A DNA stretch of 64,000 nt. It comes from Paramecium pentaurelia. Lineage: Eukaryota; Ciliophora; Oligohymenophorea; Peniculida; Parameciidae. The position numbers were made by a program, and so were the translations under genes. The notes under the pieces were generated by a model that was given only the letters and a program-made list of their open reading frames with translations, was not told where the DNA came from and searched no databases. Below are positions 11,112 to 23,176 of this stretch, piece by piece. Positions within the stretch are counted from its first letter, which is position 1; every line of letters begins with the position of its first letter. The stretch covers positions 310,001-374,000 of the forward strand of contig CAJJDO010000082.1 in the NCBI GenBank assembly GCA_905183005.1, read 5' to 3'.

Positions 11112-12107
11112 TTTTTTATAATGTTTTATTTGAAAAAAATATATCTTATTGCTAATTATTATAAAACCTCATAAACTCAAATATCATAATACAAACAAAT
11201 AGTGTGTCATTAAAAAATGATGCACTTTTACTCTAATTTATTATAAAAATTAACTATTTTTTATAAAATTTTTATAATATTTAAATTTATTGCCTCTTTT
11301 CAAGTGCTCCTTTTATCTATTTCTAACCATCCTTAAGTTAACATATATAATCTATACACAAGAACAATTATATAATACTATGTTAATCAAATGTCCTTAC
11401 TCTCCATCCCATAGAAAAAATAACTTTTCTTACAAAATCACTGAAATTCTACTCTACAAGATGCAACAGTAGCAACTCATCCTTTTTTTTTAATAAATTA
11501 TCAATAGAGACCAAGAAATAGACAAGATATTTTCAAAATTTTTATTATAATTTTTATTGTTCATTTAATATTGTAATTCAGACTATTAATATTTTGTTAA
11601 AACAAAAACTATTTATTGTGTTGATATTAGAATTCATAACATTATGTTAATACCATAAATTCCTTTTCCAAGTAATCCTATACTATAAATACATATTAAA
11701 CGTGTTTCTAAAATTAAAAGGAAGAAAATTATTTAAACTCTAAAATATGGTTGAAATACTCTTTAAGTAGTGTCATCAATGTTGAATATCCCAAAATATT
11801 TATAAAAATGAAGAAAAAAAGGTATTTGTTAATGAATTATGTTAAAATGATTTCATATTACAGATTATTAATAAATTTTTAAATATTTAATTTAGTTATA
11901 GTGAATTTTGATTATATTGGAAAATAATGATAAAAAAGTCTAATTATAATAGAAAAGTGAAAAGTTCTTTTTATGCTTCTTTTAAGATTTCTTTGGATAA
12001 AATAGTATAGAACTATCAATTATGTTTAAAGTAGTAAAATAAAGAAGGCAAGTACAAATATAAAGGGTAAAATTATATTGTAATTATTTGAAATATTATC
12101 TATTCGT
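11112..12107. other. One-kilobase gene-poor spacer
   Basis: One of the longest stretches without a convincing gene. It is extremely AT-rich. The only candidate is a very short spliced frame at 11747-11911, listed separately. A 61-codon frame at 11290-11472 shows no protein-like features. Confidence 0.5.
11747..11911 (+). CDS. Possible micro-gene (about 43 residues)
   Basis: Begins MVEILFKQCHQ, after which an unspliced reading meets TGA. If a 33-nt GT...AG segment is removed, the frame closes to 44 codons ending NIQFSYSEF. Without splicing, the same frame continues beyond the TGA as a plausible peptide. It could be a micro-protein, a relic or chance. Low confidence. Confidence 0.2.
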
Positions 12108-12829
12108 TCATCTTCTTCTCCTTCTGTGGCTCTAACTTGGACTCCTAGAAGCTGATTTTGAAATTGATCTTCTTTTATAATGTCGTCGACGACTAAAAAA
12201 TATTTATAAATTTAACACCTATGATGTCTTCTACGACTACTTGAATAAGAGTCAGATGATATAGATCTTCTTCTTCTATGTGATCTAGATCTAGATCGAC
12301 GGTAGGCATAACCAGCATATCGACCTGGGGTCTTTCTTCTTGGCTCTGCTCTTTTAGAAACTTCCACTTTCATTTTTGATCCATGCAATTCTTTGTCTTG
12401 CATAGCCTCTAGAGCAATTTGGACACTTTCTTTTTTGGCAAATTTAACGAATCCAAAACCTCTAGATACTTTGCCAGGGCTAGGGTAAATTAGAGATAGG
12501 GAAATTACTACCCCTTGCTACGGGGCTCCATACAGACAGTGGCATATTCAATTTGGCCATACTTCTCAAAGATTTCTTTCAACTCGGCATCGGTAACTCT
12601 CTTGGACAAATTGGAGACATGGAGGCATAATTTTTCTATATGTTGATAATGTTGAAGTAGTTGATAGTGAGGTATTTTGAATGTTGATATATGATGTGTG
12701 ATTAACCTTAATTTGGATGTGAATTTGATTTCGATTTTGGACTTGGACTCTAATGTTAACTCTTGGATGGACTGCTTCCTAAGAAATAGAAATAATAAAA
12801 TTACGACTGGACTTAGATGATTTGGACAT
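12108..12829 (-). CDS. Tra2-like SR splicing factor
   Basis: A nuclear RNA-binding splicing regulator of 188 residues. It has an N-terminal Ser/Lys-rich tail and one RRM (RNP2-like LHVSNLSKRV; RNP1 RGFGFVKF). A linker, KRAEPRRKTPGRYAGYAYRR, resembles the post-RRM segment of Transformer-2. The C-terminal RS domain runs SRSRSHRRRR to the end. Four introns (26, 71, 32 and 26 nt) are needed, and with them the frame closes exactly. The 71-nt intron at 12636-12706 is more than twice the usual size here; retaining it brings an early TGA. G+C is higher over the RRM than in neighbouring genes. The family call is secure; the Tra2 subgroup is likely. Confidence 0.85.
12636..12706 (-). promoter_or_regulatory. 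Exceptionally long (71 nt) intron in the SR-factor gene
   Basis: Starts GTTAATC and ends ATATAG on the minus strand. It contains no other GT, so no shorter intron pair explains the frame change. Its length is not a multiple of three, and retention leads to a TGA inside the RRM region. It may serve as a regulated, retained intron. Confidence 0.65.
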
Positions 12830-13031
12830 TACTCAATAATAATAAATATTAATATTTATATATAACTTATTTTGTATTTCAATTACCATCCTATGAATTC
12901 AATTAAAGAAAATTAATAATTTTTTGATTGCCTCTTTAATATCTATAATTAATAATTATGTTACAATAATAGATTTACAAATATATAGGTTATAAAGAAA
13001 AAAAAAAATAACAAAAATTACATTATATTTT

Positions 13032-15059
13032 TCACTCTTCTAAGTCTTTTAAGGTATAATGTTTAATAATTTAATTACTTTGTTCTTAGAATTAATTTTT
13101 AAATCTTTTATTTGTTTTTTATAAAGTGAATACACTTTTGATACGAATATTCTCTTTTGTTTTATTAAGTGAAATCTCTTTATTATTAATATTATTGATA
13201 TGTTATTCTTCATTTTTTTCAGGTTATTAAATTATAGATGGTTATGATATAGGTATTTCTTAATGTTAAGAATGTTCATTAAAATTTGGATTTAAATCTA
13301 ATACTGTAAACTTTTTAGTCTCTTAAGCAGATTAGTTGTGATGCAATACTGGGATTAATTTTGATTTTGAAGATATATTAATAAATGAGCATCTTGCTTA
13401 TGCAGATAAAGGTCTTATTTAAATATTAGATTAATATGTATTTATTGGTTTTTAGTATTTGAATTTTATTTAAGGATGTTTATCAACTGAAAAGGCACTC
13501 TTTTATTCATCACAAGATTATTTAAGATCATAATCTTCAATAAAAAGATTAACTTTATTATGTTGTAATTTTTAAATAGGTTTTTATAATTGGTATTCAT
13601 TGTGATTAGAATCTATTTAAATTTAATTTTATTAAATTAACTTATCTAATTTATTTAATTTTTCTTTTTATTATGATAATAGTTATTTTTCTAATTTTAT
13701 TTATTTCTCATTTTCTATTTTCTCCTCTCTTTGCTTATCCAATTTCTCTTTTTCTAATTTTTCTTATTATTCTCTAATTATTTATTAATATTGCTATTAT
13801 TTAATAATTTTATCTGTTTCATTCTATTTTTATACTTTTTAATTTGTCTCAACATTATAAAGATAATCAATATTACCTTCAACTTATAAAATTGATTTCT
13901 TTATTTTATTAACTTTATCAATTTCTATAGATGGTGTTATCTATTTATTTAGATTGCCTGTTAAAGGTCTTTAATAATGATGCTAATTTTGATTTAGAGT
14001 AGGTTTAGTACGTTCTTCAATATGTCTTTTTTTATTTATATTAAATACTATTATATTTTTAATTCGCCACCTTATTTTTCAAAAAATAGACTATTAATTT
14101 ATTATATACTAGGTCTTAATGTAGGAATTTTCTCTAATAATTTAGTAATGAATTAGAATAATTCTTAAAATATGATTTACAAATTTACAGCTTGAATATT
14201 ATGAAGGCAAAGGTTTTGGTGAATGGTTAACTATACTATAACCTAAGGTAATTAGATTTTCTCCTTAAAATGGTGGTTCCAGAGTAGCCAACTAAAATAC
14301 AATACAACCAAGAGCCCAAACATCTACTTTATAATCATATGGTTAATGTTAGACAAGTTCTGGTGCAAGATAAAGAGGAGTACCAACACGTGTACCATCT
14401 AAGGCAATTTCAGAATTAAATATTTTAGAAACTCCTAAATCACCCAATTTTATGTGTTTATCTTTAGTAAGGAAAACATTAAGTGTCTTAATATCCCTAT
14501 GAATGATATTATTTTCATGTAAATGTTATATAGCTTAAGTTAATTCTCTACTCATTTACCAAATAGTATTTTCTTTCAAGCTTTTTCTTTTTTCCTTATA
14601 ATCTTTGAGTAACTATTTATAAGTTTTAAGTACTTTCTAGAGATCTCCTCCTTCTGCATATTCCATTATTATACAAAGATTATCCTATTCAATGAAACTC
14701 ACATAATAACTTATAATATTTGGATGCTTTAAAGTCCGTAGAAGTTATGCTTCCTTCAGTGCTTCAGCTTAGAAATCTGAAATAGTAATACCTTATTATT
14801 TTGGTTTAAGATGAGTGAGGTTTATCTTCTTCAAGACATAGATAAGTCCATCATAAGTTGATTTGACTTTATAGACTACACCAAATGAACCTTTGCCCAA
14901 TTCGTTCAAAATGATAAAATGCGATAGATTACTACCAATTAATTAATATTAACGACCTAGTTGGAGACAAAGTGAATTACTATCAAGCTCATATAGTTGA
15001 TGGATATCCTTGGAATCTATGGTTAATGGAGCTTTGGCAGTTGTAGGTCTTTATTTCAT
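13032..15059 (-). CDS. NEK-family serine/threonine protein kinase
   Basis: 659 residues; two introns (25 and 23 nt) give an exact frame. The kinase domain covers roughly residues 35-300. It has glycine loop LGKGSFGVVYKV, the beta-3 lysine in VLKKI, catalytic loop NIIHRDIKTLNVFL, metal motif KLGDLGVSK (DLG, as in many NEKs), and activation segment GTRVGTPLYLAPELV. The lobe closes with RPSIQQI. After the kinase come about 350 residues rich in Gln, Lys and Glu with a long coiled coil (EKEKLDKQREEKIENEKQ). NEKs are greatly expanded in Paramecium and act at basal bodies and cilia. Catalytic residues are intact. The exact subfamily is not assigned. Confidence 0.92.
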
Positions 15060-15202
15060 ATAATTAAAAATATATTAAGTCTTAGTGAGAATTAAATGGT
15101 AATGAGAAAACTAAACAAAAGAGAAGTATTTTTAATGAACTGATATTTATTATTGAAATTACACATTAAATTAATGAGGATGACATAATATAAATTATCA
15201 AA

Positions 15203-16691
15203 ATGAACACAGATCCAATACCACCTCCTAGAGAATATATGATACCTGAGGATTTTCATTAGAATATTAGAACTAGATTCCTTAACTTCTTTCGTTATAA
15301 TGTAGGGGATAAAGCAAGGAATAGTGTAATTATGTTAAAGGGAGCCTATAAAATCAATAAACATGATGAGGGTAATTGAATAGTAATATTGTAGATTAAT
15401 AATATAGAGTGGAATAAGAGAGTAATTTCCATTATTTGTTTGGAGTAGATTTTCTTAATTGTTATGCAATAATAGATGTAGACAATGGGAAATCTATTGT
15501 ATTTGTGCCATAATATGATTCTAATTATAAGATGTGGAATGTTGTTTTAAACAATGACGAAATTAAATAAAAATTTAAATTAGATGAAGTTTTATATAAT
15601 GAAGAGATAGAATAATGGTTGAATAATCGAAAACCATCATTAATTTATTATTTTTATGGAATTGATGATTATTCTCATCATTCATTACCTATACCTGATT
15701 AACCATTCTTACAAAATTATAATTCTGATTATGATGAATTATATTATATACTTACAGAATGTAGAGTAAGAAAGACTCCATAAGAATAAGATATTATGAG
15801 ATATATTTGTAAAATTAGTAGTGAAGCTCATGAATTGGTTATTAAAAACATAAGAAAAGGCAATAAAGAATATTAAATGGAAGCTTTATATTAATATCAT
15901 ACATTTATACATCATGGTTGTCGTTTTACACCTTATGAATGTATTTGTGCATCAGGTACAAATGGATCTGTTTTACATTATGAAGAAAATTCAAAAACTA
16001 TAAATGAAAGGGAACTTATATTAAATGATATGGGAGGTAAGTTCTATGGATATTGTAGTGATATTACAGTTACTTTCCCTAGTGATGGAAGATTCACATA
16101 AAAATAAGCTATTATTTATAATGCTGTTCTTGATACTCAAAGATAAGTTCATAATTCTTTAAAAGTTGGAGTTAATTGGGGAGATATGTAATTATTGGCT
16201 GAAAGAACAATAACTAAACATCTATTTAATGCAGGATTAATTAAGGGATCAATGGAAGATCTTATTAAAAATAGTATTTGTAGATTATTCTTTCCACATG
16301 GATTAGGTCATATGTTAGGTTTAAGAACTCATGATGTTGGAGGATATAATAAAGGTACTCCTCCAAAATTACCAGGTTTTATTATTTATTTAATTTAGAA
16401 TTATCTTAATTATAATTTCGTAGAGATTTGGATGTAGGAATGATATTTACTAATGAACCTGGAATTTATTTTATTGATTTCATATTACAAGAAGCTTATA
16501 AAGATCCTAATAAAATGAAATATTTGAATAAAGAAAGAATTTAAGAATTTATGCATGTAGGAGGTGTAAGATTAGAAGATGACATATTATTAACAGCTAA
16601 TGGTCCAGAAATACTTAATGATGTACCTAGAACTATTAAATAAGTTGAAGCATGTTGGAGAGGTGAAGATTGGAGATAAATAAATGATTGA
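15203..16691 (+). CDS. X-Pro dipeptidase (prolidase, M24B metallopeptidase)
   Basis: A cytosolic metallopeptidase that splits dipeptides with C-terminal proline. 480 residues after removal of two 23-nt introns; the frame is exact. The pita-bread fold residues are in order: the Asp pair in LNDMGGKFYGYCSDITVTFP, the His in FFPHGLGHMLGL, the Glu in FTNEPGIYF, and the last Glu in VGGVRLEDD. The N-terminal creatinase-like domain contains YLFGVDFLNCYAIID. All metal ligands are present, so activity is expected. It diverges from the NEK gene with about 140 bp between start codons. Confidence 0.92.
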
Positions 16692-16804
16692 ATTTATATT
16701 TAATATTATTATAATTAAGTATTTTAACTTTTTATGTAATATCTTTAAAAAGTGAAGTTAATATTTAATTATATATAATCATTTAATATATATATATATA
16801 TATT

Positions 16805-17353
16805 TCATAATTAGATTTCCATGAATTTAGAAAACTAATGCAATCCAAAATACAAATAAGATATCTTTAATACTACTATTATTATCACAGTACACATAAA
16901 ATACAATTACCAAATAGTTTATGCCAATTAACCTTCTTCTTATAAGTCTTTTAAAGCATCTTGTTTGTTCTCTTCATTTTAATATGCTGTTAATTTAGTC
17001 AATTCTTCTTAAAAATTGTAATAATAAATTTATACTAATTAGCCCACACTATAAAGTAGTATTAATAAATAAATGTGATAATATATGTATCGATTCAAGT
17101 TTTTATTACTTCTGAAAAACAACACTATTAATTGGATAACATAGGATGCTGTAAATATCATATAAAATGCTAATGATATTCCAATAGATTAATAAACCAT
17201 TTTAATGGATTGAGCAGAAAAATCATTTACTACTTTGTATGAGTAAGCACTCTAATTTTGTAAGATTTCTTAGATTGAGTATTGCAATCGATTAAAATAT
17301 AGTATTATTGTGATGTGATGTAGTGCAATTAAAAGTTATTTTAAGTTAAACAT
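16805..17353 (-). CDS. Small multispanning membrane protein, hypothetical
   Basis: 183 codons uninterrupted with the ciliate code, TGA to ATG. Predicted membrane segments include LLIALHHITIILYF, SIGISLAFYMIFTASYVIQL and a C-terminal FMCTVIIIVVLKISYLYFG. Between the last two lies a charged helical loop (EELTKLTAYQNEENKQD). The start is placed at the ATG at 17353 because a TGA lies further upstream. This leaves only 10 bp to the ATG of the divergent P5B gene, so a later ATG (near 17200) is possible. No family is recognised. Confidence 0.6.
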
Positions 17354-17363
17354 TTTTAATTAA

Positions 17364-20300
17364 ATGAAATAACCATTTATATATCACAATTATAGGGTTT
17401 AATTTAAGCATCCAATCAACATCCAATAAGAAGGTCTTATATCAGAAATAATATCTTGTCGCATTTCACTTTTCAAAACAATATTATTTACCTTTCTATC
17501 CATAATTACTTGTGGTTTACTCTACTTAGTTACAAGGTGGGACTTAAGAATTTTCCTATTTTTCCGTGCAAAGAAGTGTGTTCCTAAATCGGCCACCCAC
17601 TTTTTAATTATAGGACAAGGTAAGAACATTCTTTAATTCATTTTAGACAAATCTCAAACTCTGGTTAAATCGAATTGTTCCAAAGATGGAAATATTTTTA
17701 TTGAATATAGATTATATAGGTACTATTTTACAGAAAATGCTTTTGATCCAATAGAAACAAAATATTAGACTATGATCTAATAAGATATAAGGCAATAATC
17801 AATAGATCGGAACTAGCAGCTTGACACATTTGGATATAATAATACAGAAATACCAGACAAAGGAATTCTAAAAACTCTAATTGAAGAAGTTCTAAGTCCA
17901 TTTTATATATTTTAAGTAAATATTAATTAAATTTTATAGTTTTGCTCTGTATTATTATGGTTTTGGGCATCATATTAGAGATATGCAACAGTAATTTTAA
18001 TTACATCATTGATTTCAATATTTATAACTTTATATGAATAAAGAAGAAGCTTTTATCGCTTATAGTAATTGTCCAAATTTAATATTCCAGTTCAAATAAT
18101 AGATGAAGGATAAGTGAAGGAAATTGAATCAATAAATTTAGTACCTGGTGATAAATTAGTAATTAAGGATAGTATGATAATGCCATGTGATGCTATACTA
18201 TTAAATGGTTAAGTCATATTTAATGAGGCTATGTTAACAGGAGAATCCATACCTGTTTTAAAAACAGAGCTTCCAAATAATAAAGAAATTTATGATCCAT
18301 TAGATTCAGGCAAATAATTTACATTGTTTGCAGGTACAACATGTATGGAAATCAAAGGATAAGAAGTAATTGCTTTAGTTACTCAAACAGCTTTTAATAC
18401 TTAGAAAGGATAATTAATTAGATCAATTATGTTTCCAGTTTAAAATTCATTTAAATTTTATGCTGATTCTATGAAATTTGTAGGAATAATGGCAATTTTA
18501 GCAGTTATTGGATTCATAATAACAGTACCTAATAAAATTGAATATCTCTTAGATGGTTCAATATCAACATGGGAATTTATTAATGAAGGTTTGGATTTAA
18601 TTACAATAACAGTTCCACCAGCATTACCAACATGTTTGCAAATAGGTATAAGTATAGCATTGGCAAGATTAAAGAATTCTAAAATATTTTGTATATCACC
18701 CTAAAAAGTAAATATTAGTGGAAAAATAACTATAATGTGTTTTGATAAAACAGGGACACTAACAGAAGAAGGATTAGATATGTATGGTATTAGAATGATA
18801 GAGAATTAAAGATTTTCAAAGATTGTAACATCAATTGATGCTAATACTGATGTTAATTTTATTAAAGGAATGGCAACTTGTCATGGATTATCATAAGTAA
18901 AAGGTAAATTAGTAGGAGATCCTTTGGAATTGAAAATGTTTGAATCTACAAATTGTGAATTAATAGAAGAGCAAGATGGTAGAATAAGGATTAGAAATAT
19001 AGATAGAATTAATGTAGAAATTGTAAAAAGATTTGAATTTTCTTCTAAATTATAGAGAATGTCAGTAATAATTAAAGATAATGGTTAATATTTTGCATAT
19101 ATGAAGGGATCACCTGAGAAATTAAGATAATTATGTAATAATCAATCAATACCATTTAATTTTCATTAAGTATTGGATTTCTATGCATTAAATGGATTTA
19201 GAGTATTAGGAATGGCATAGAAATAAGTATAATCAATAGATTTGGATCGTTAAGAAATTGAATCAAATTTAAATTTTATTGGATTTATTATAATGGAAAA
19301 TAAATTGAAACCTATTACAAATAAGATTATTAAATAATTGAAGGATTCACATATTAGATCAATAATGGTTACAGGTGATAATGTTTTAACTGCTATTAGT
19401 GTAGCTAGATAATGTGGATTAATTGAAAATTAGAGAGTATATTTAGGAGAATTGAGTGAAAAGAAATATAATGGGAAATATTATGTATCATGGAAAGATT
19501 TTGAATATAATTAAAATGAATTAAATGAAGATACATTAGAACCATAATAATAAATTATTAGTAATTTAAATGAAATTGAAAAGGATATAGATGTTCAATA
19601 GGATTTTGAATATCTAAATTAGAGATCTTTCTCTAAAAATTTAGTTAAAAATAAATCTTTGCTGGAAGATCCACCTCCTGTTACTATATAATTAGATAAT
19701 ATAAGTGAAATTTATACTGATGGAGATTTCATGGAAGAACAACCATGGAATGAAAATGAGAATTATATATTAGCTATATCTGGTGGTGCATTTATGCATT
19801 TAAATAAATATGGATCTTAAGCAACACTTAATAATATACTTGAAAGAACAATTGTTTATGCTAGAATGAGACCAGAAGAGAAAGCTAATCTAATTTTATA
19901 GTTATAGAAACATAAATCATAACCTTTAGTTGGTTTTTGTGGAGATGGTGCTAATGATTGTGGAGCCTTGAAAACAGCTGATGCAGGAATTTCTTTATCA
20001 TAAGCTGAAGCATCTATTGCTGCACCATTTACAAGTCAAATTTAAGATATTTCATGTGTTCCAATTTTATTATCATAAGGCAGAGCAGCCTTAACTACTT
20101 CATTTTGTTGTTTCAAATTTATGGCATTATATTCAATGATATAATTCATTTAAGTTACTATACTCTATCTAAAATAATCAAATTTAACAGATAATCAATA
20201 TCTTTACAATGATCTATTTACAATATTCCCTTTAAGTATGACTATGGGATTAGTTTAGGCAGCAAAAATAAATAAATATGTACCAGGATCATCACTAATT

Positions 20301-20830
20301 AGTTTCTCTGTATTAGGTTCAGTTATAGGATAAACTATTATTTAATTATTATTTTAATTAGGAGTTTATCTATTATTATTAAAATAATCATGGTTCATAC
20401 CTAATAATGAATTAAACAAAGAAGATCTAAATGATGAAACTATGAAGATTTGTTTTGAAAATACTACCTTATTTATATTTGGTAATTTCTAATATTTAAT
20501 GATTGCTTTGGTTTATTCAAATGGAAAACCTTTCAGAAAACCTTTCTATACTAATTTTTATTTCATAGGAAGTACAATATTCTTGTTTATTCTTGCTATC
20601 ATATTTCTTTTGATGAGAATTGAATATATAGATGAAATCATGGGAGTATATTATGCATTTATACCTAGTTTATATTTTAGAGTTATGATGATTAAAACAT
20701 TATGCCTGAATCATGGACCATTTTATTAGGAATTATAGCTATCATTAATGCTATTATTACATTAATTTATGAAAAAATGGTTGTTCCAAAATTTTTATTC
20801 AAAAAGAAAGTGCATTCAATATAATTCTGA
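17364..20830 (+). CDS. P5B-type ATPase (ATP13A-like)
   Basis: A P-type transport ATPase of endosomes or lysosomes. Characterised animal members export polyamines from the lumen. 1126 residues after removal of three introns (27, 24 and 35 nt). Motifs in order: an early hydrophobic hairpin (LFTFLSIITCGLLYLV), actuator loop TGES near residue 273, P5B signature PPALPT near 400, phosphorylation site DKTGTLTEEGLD near 444, and hinge GDGANDCGALKTAD near 843. The transmembrane domain follows. PPALP, rather than PPELP, marks P5B over the ER-type P5A. All catalytic residues are intact. The 35-nt intron near 20.7 kb is long for this genome but restores MPESWTILLGIIA. Confidence 0.93.
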
Positions 20831-20850
20831 TATATTCATAATATTTATTA

Positions 20851-21826
20851 ATGATTTAATAATCTGGCATCTCATTTTAAAGTAGATAAACTTAATTGAA
20901 AGATCAAATCATTATGCTTGAATAGAGAGCTTAAGAGATCAATCAAGATATTAAGAAAGTATATATATATTTCAATTTTAGAAAAGGAAAACTCAAGGAA
21001 GTCAAGATAGATAAATCAAATTAAAAACTCTTCAAAATCAAATTGATAAAATGAAATAGTTGAGTGAAGATTTGTAACATTTAATCATAGATGTATTTAA
21101 ATATATTTAATTCTTATATAGGATAAGAAATGGTAAAAATTGATGATGCTTTTGGATATTATGTATTAAAATTTAGATAATCCAGAACATGAATAAGACA
21201 TTAATTAAGTATATACAATTTCTATTATTTAGTTAATCAATCAATTATATTAAACTAAAAATGTACCAACTGCATGGAATGATCGAGTCTTGTAACCAAA
21301 TAGATTAACAATTGAGCCTTTTGATTAAAAAGCTGCAACTCAATAAGCTTAATTAGTAGATTAAAATTCTGCTGCATATAAAATTAAAATGATGGACTTT
21401 AGTTATAATGATAGGCCTTAGAAAAATGATTATTATTAGCCACCAACTTTTAAAGAAAAATTGAATTTAAATAGTTTGCTACCTAAATATAAAATGCTAC
21501 CTCATTCAGTATTCAGTTAATTAAGTAGTGATACATTATTCTATGTATTTTATTATCATAAAGAACCTACTGAATAATTAATGGCAGCAAGAGAATTAAT
21601 TAAAAATTAATGGATATATAACACTAAACATGGATATTGGATGAAGAAAGATAAACATTATTAATATGTAATTTTAATTTTTATATATAAGAAGGATGAA
21701 GAAAATGAAAAAGTAATCAAAGGACCTTTTATTTATTTTGAATGTGAAGCTAAATGGTAATAGAAAAAAAAACCTGACTTTTCCTTTAAGAAAAAACACA
21801 TATTATAATATGAATTAATTTAATGA
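20851..21826 (+). CDS. CCR4-NOT complex subunit with NOT2/3/5 domain
   Basis: A scaffold subunit of the cytoplasmic deadenylase complex. The C-terminal NOT box is clear: LPHSVFSQLSSDTLFYVFYY, then AARELIKNQWIYNTKHGYW, then GPFIYFECEAKW. The 'DTLF.FYY' and 'WxY' pattern is closer to NOT3/NOT5 than NOT2. The N-terminus is a coiled coil (LKDQIIMLEQRAQEINQDIK), but the protein, about 291 residues, is much shorter than yeast Not5 or human CNOT3. Introns of 23, 29, 24 and 24 nt give an exact frame. It begins only 20 bp after the P5B stop codon. Confidence 0.82.
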
Positions 21827-21913
21827 GTTATGGTTTGTCATCTTAATAAAAAACTATTGCATTTCTATTAAAAAATAATAAATATTTTATTTCTAAAAAA
21901 AATACAAATAGAT

Positions 21914-22180
21914 ATGTCATTACGTGTTTTAAAAAGCATAATATTTAAAGGTTTACTAAAGAATCACAAAGTGTTTAGAAATTATGCTCCAAAAACAAAT
22001 GATGAAATATTCTTCAATTAATATGATCAGACTTTTATGAATAATTCATTTGTATAAGATTGTTTAAAATAACAAAAATTAAGAATACCTGTAGATTTCT
22101 TTAAAGAGAGTAGATATGATGATTTTGCAGAAGATCTTAATGATATTTAAATAACAATGAATAAAAAATAACAATAATGA
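21914..22180 (+). CDS. Small hypothetical protein, possible mitochondrial targeting
   Basis: An uninterrupted frame of 88 residues. The N-terminus (MSLRVLKSIIFKGLLKNHKV) is basic and amphipathic with no acidic residue in the first 20, as in mitochondrial presequences. The rest is acidic and hydrophilic (FFKESRYDDFAEDLNDIQ). It lies 87 bp after the NOT gene and 44 bp before the convergent eL8 gene. No family is recognised. Confidence 0.55.
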
Positions 22181-22224
22181 TATCAATACATTTAAATTAT
22201 TTTTCTTTATTTTAATAATATACA

Positions 22225-23114
22225 TCATTAACTTGTTTTTTTGAGTTCCTCTAACTCTAAAGCCTTTTTCAAAGCCTCTTATTAATGTCTTGACTTTATT
22301 CCTACTTGACCTCCACCAATAGTTCTTAATAATTCATGATTCTCGTTATAATGTTATCTTAAATCTCTAGCCTTAATATATTATATAATCTTATACTAAA
22401 TTATCAAATTCAGCTTAATCTTCTTTTCTTACTTCAGTCAATGCAACACAAGTTGCAGTTTTTTAATGAACCAAAGCACCCAATCTAGCCTTATCTATAA
22501 AATAATAAAAATAAATTTTTACTTTTAACAAATGCAAATGGTACTTCTTATCTTCTGCATAATTATGGTAACCAAACTACTAATTCAATTGGATCTACAT
22601 CATAAGCAATCAAAACTAATTTAGCTTTTTTTGTTTCAACTAAAGTTGTCACATGATTTAATCCAAATTTAAGAACATTTACTTTTTTAGTATCAGGTTT
22701 TTAATTTTATGTTTTTTATTCTGCTGCTTTGATTAATCTTTGTTTTTTTTCAGTCTTTGTTTCTGGAGAATATTTTTTTAACAAAGAATATATTTTGGAA
22801 CCTATTATTAAAATTTATTATCAAGTTTACTTTAGTTTTTATCAAGAGTTTTACTAAATTAATGAATAGCTGCAGGTACTTTGATTCTTTATAATAAAAT
22901 CTTTTTTTATCTATGGAGTAGAATATAACGAGGCCATCTCACATATCTTGATAAATCACGTTTTGGTTGAACATCATTTCCAATTCTAAAATTCTTAGCT
23001 TCCTTAACAAATAGAGGATTCTTTTTTCTGTCTGCAATTTTCTTAGAAATTTTCTTTGATTTATTAGTTTTTGGTGCTTTTGGCTTTTGTATAATAGATC
23101 AATATAAATACCAT
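22225..23114 (-). CDS. RPL7A: 60S ribosomal protein eL8 (L7a)
   Basis: A structural component of the large ribosomal subunit that binds kink-turn rRNA through an L7Ae fold. Family blocks are plain: NFRIGNDVQPKRDLSRYVRW, PRYILLHRQKKILLQRIKVP, PAAIHQFSKTLDKN, and later KLVLIAYDVDPIELV. A 28-nt intron interrupts the gene immediately after the ATG. Another lies near 22.5 kb, and exon lengths imply both. The C-terminus ends LEELKKTSQ. Confidence 0.93.
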
Positions 23115-23176
23115 AGTTAATGAAAATCTTTTAATATTATTTTTGAAAAAAATTACGAAAATTAGAATCATTAAAA

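Noticed and set aside
11290..11472. Candidate 60-residue plus-strand gene
   Set aside because: Composition resembles random AT-rich DNA, with no conserved-looking block and no flanking support; kept as spacer.
17354..17503. Upstream exon of the small membrane protein ending at an ATG at 17503
   Set aside because: It requires reading through a TGA and lies antisense to the well-supported P5B N-terminus, so the shorter start is preferred.
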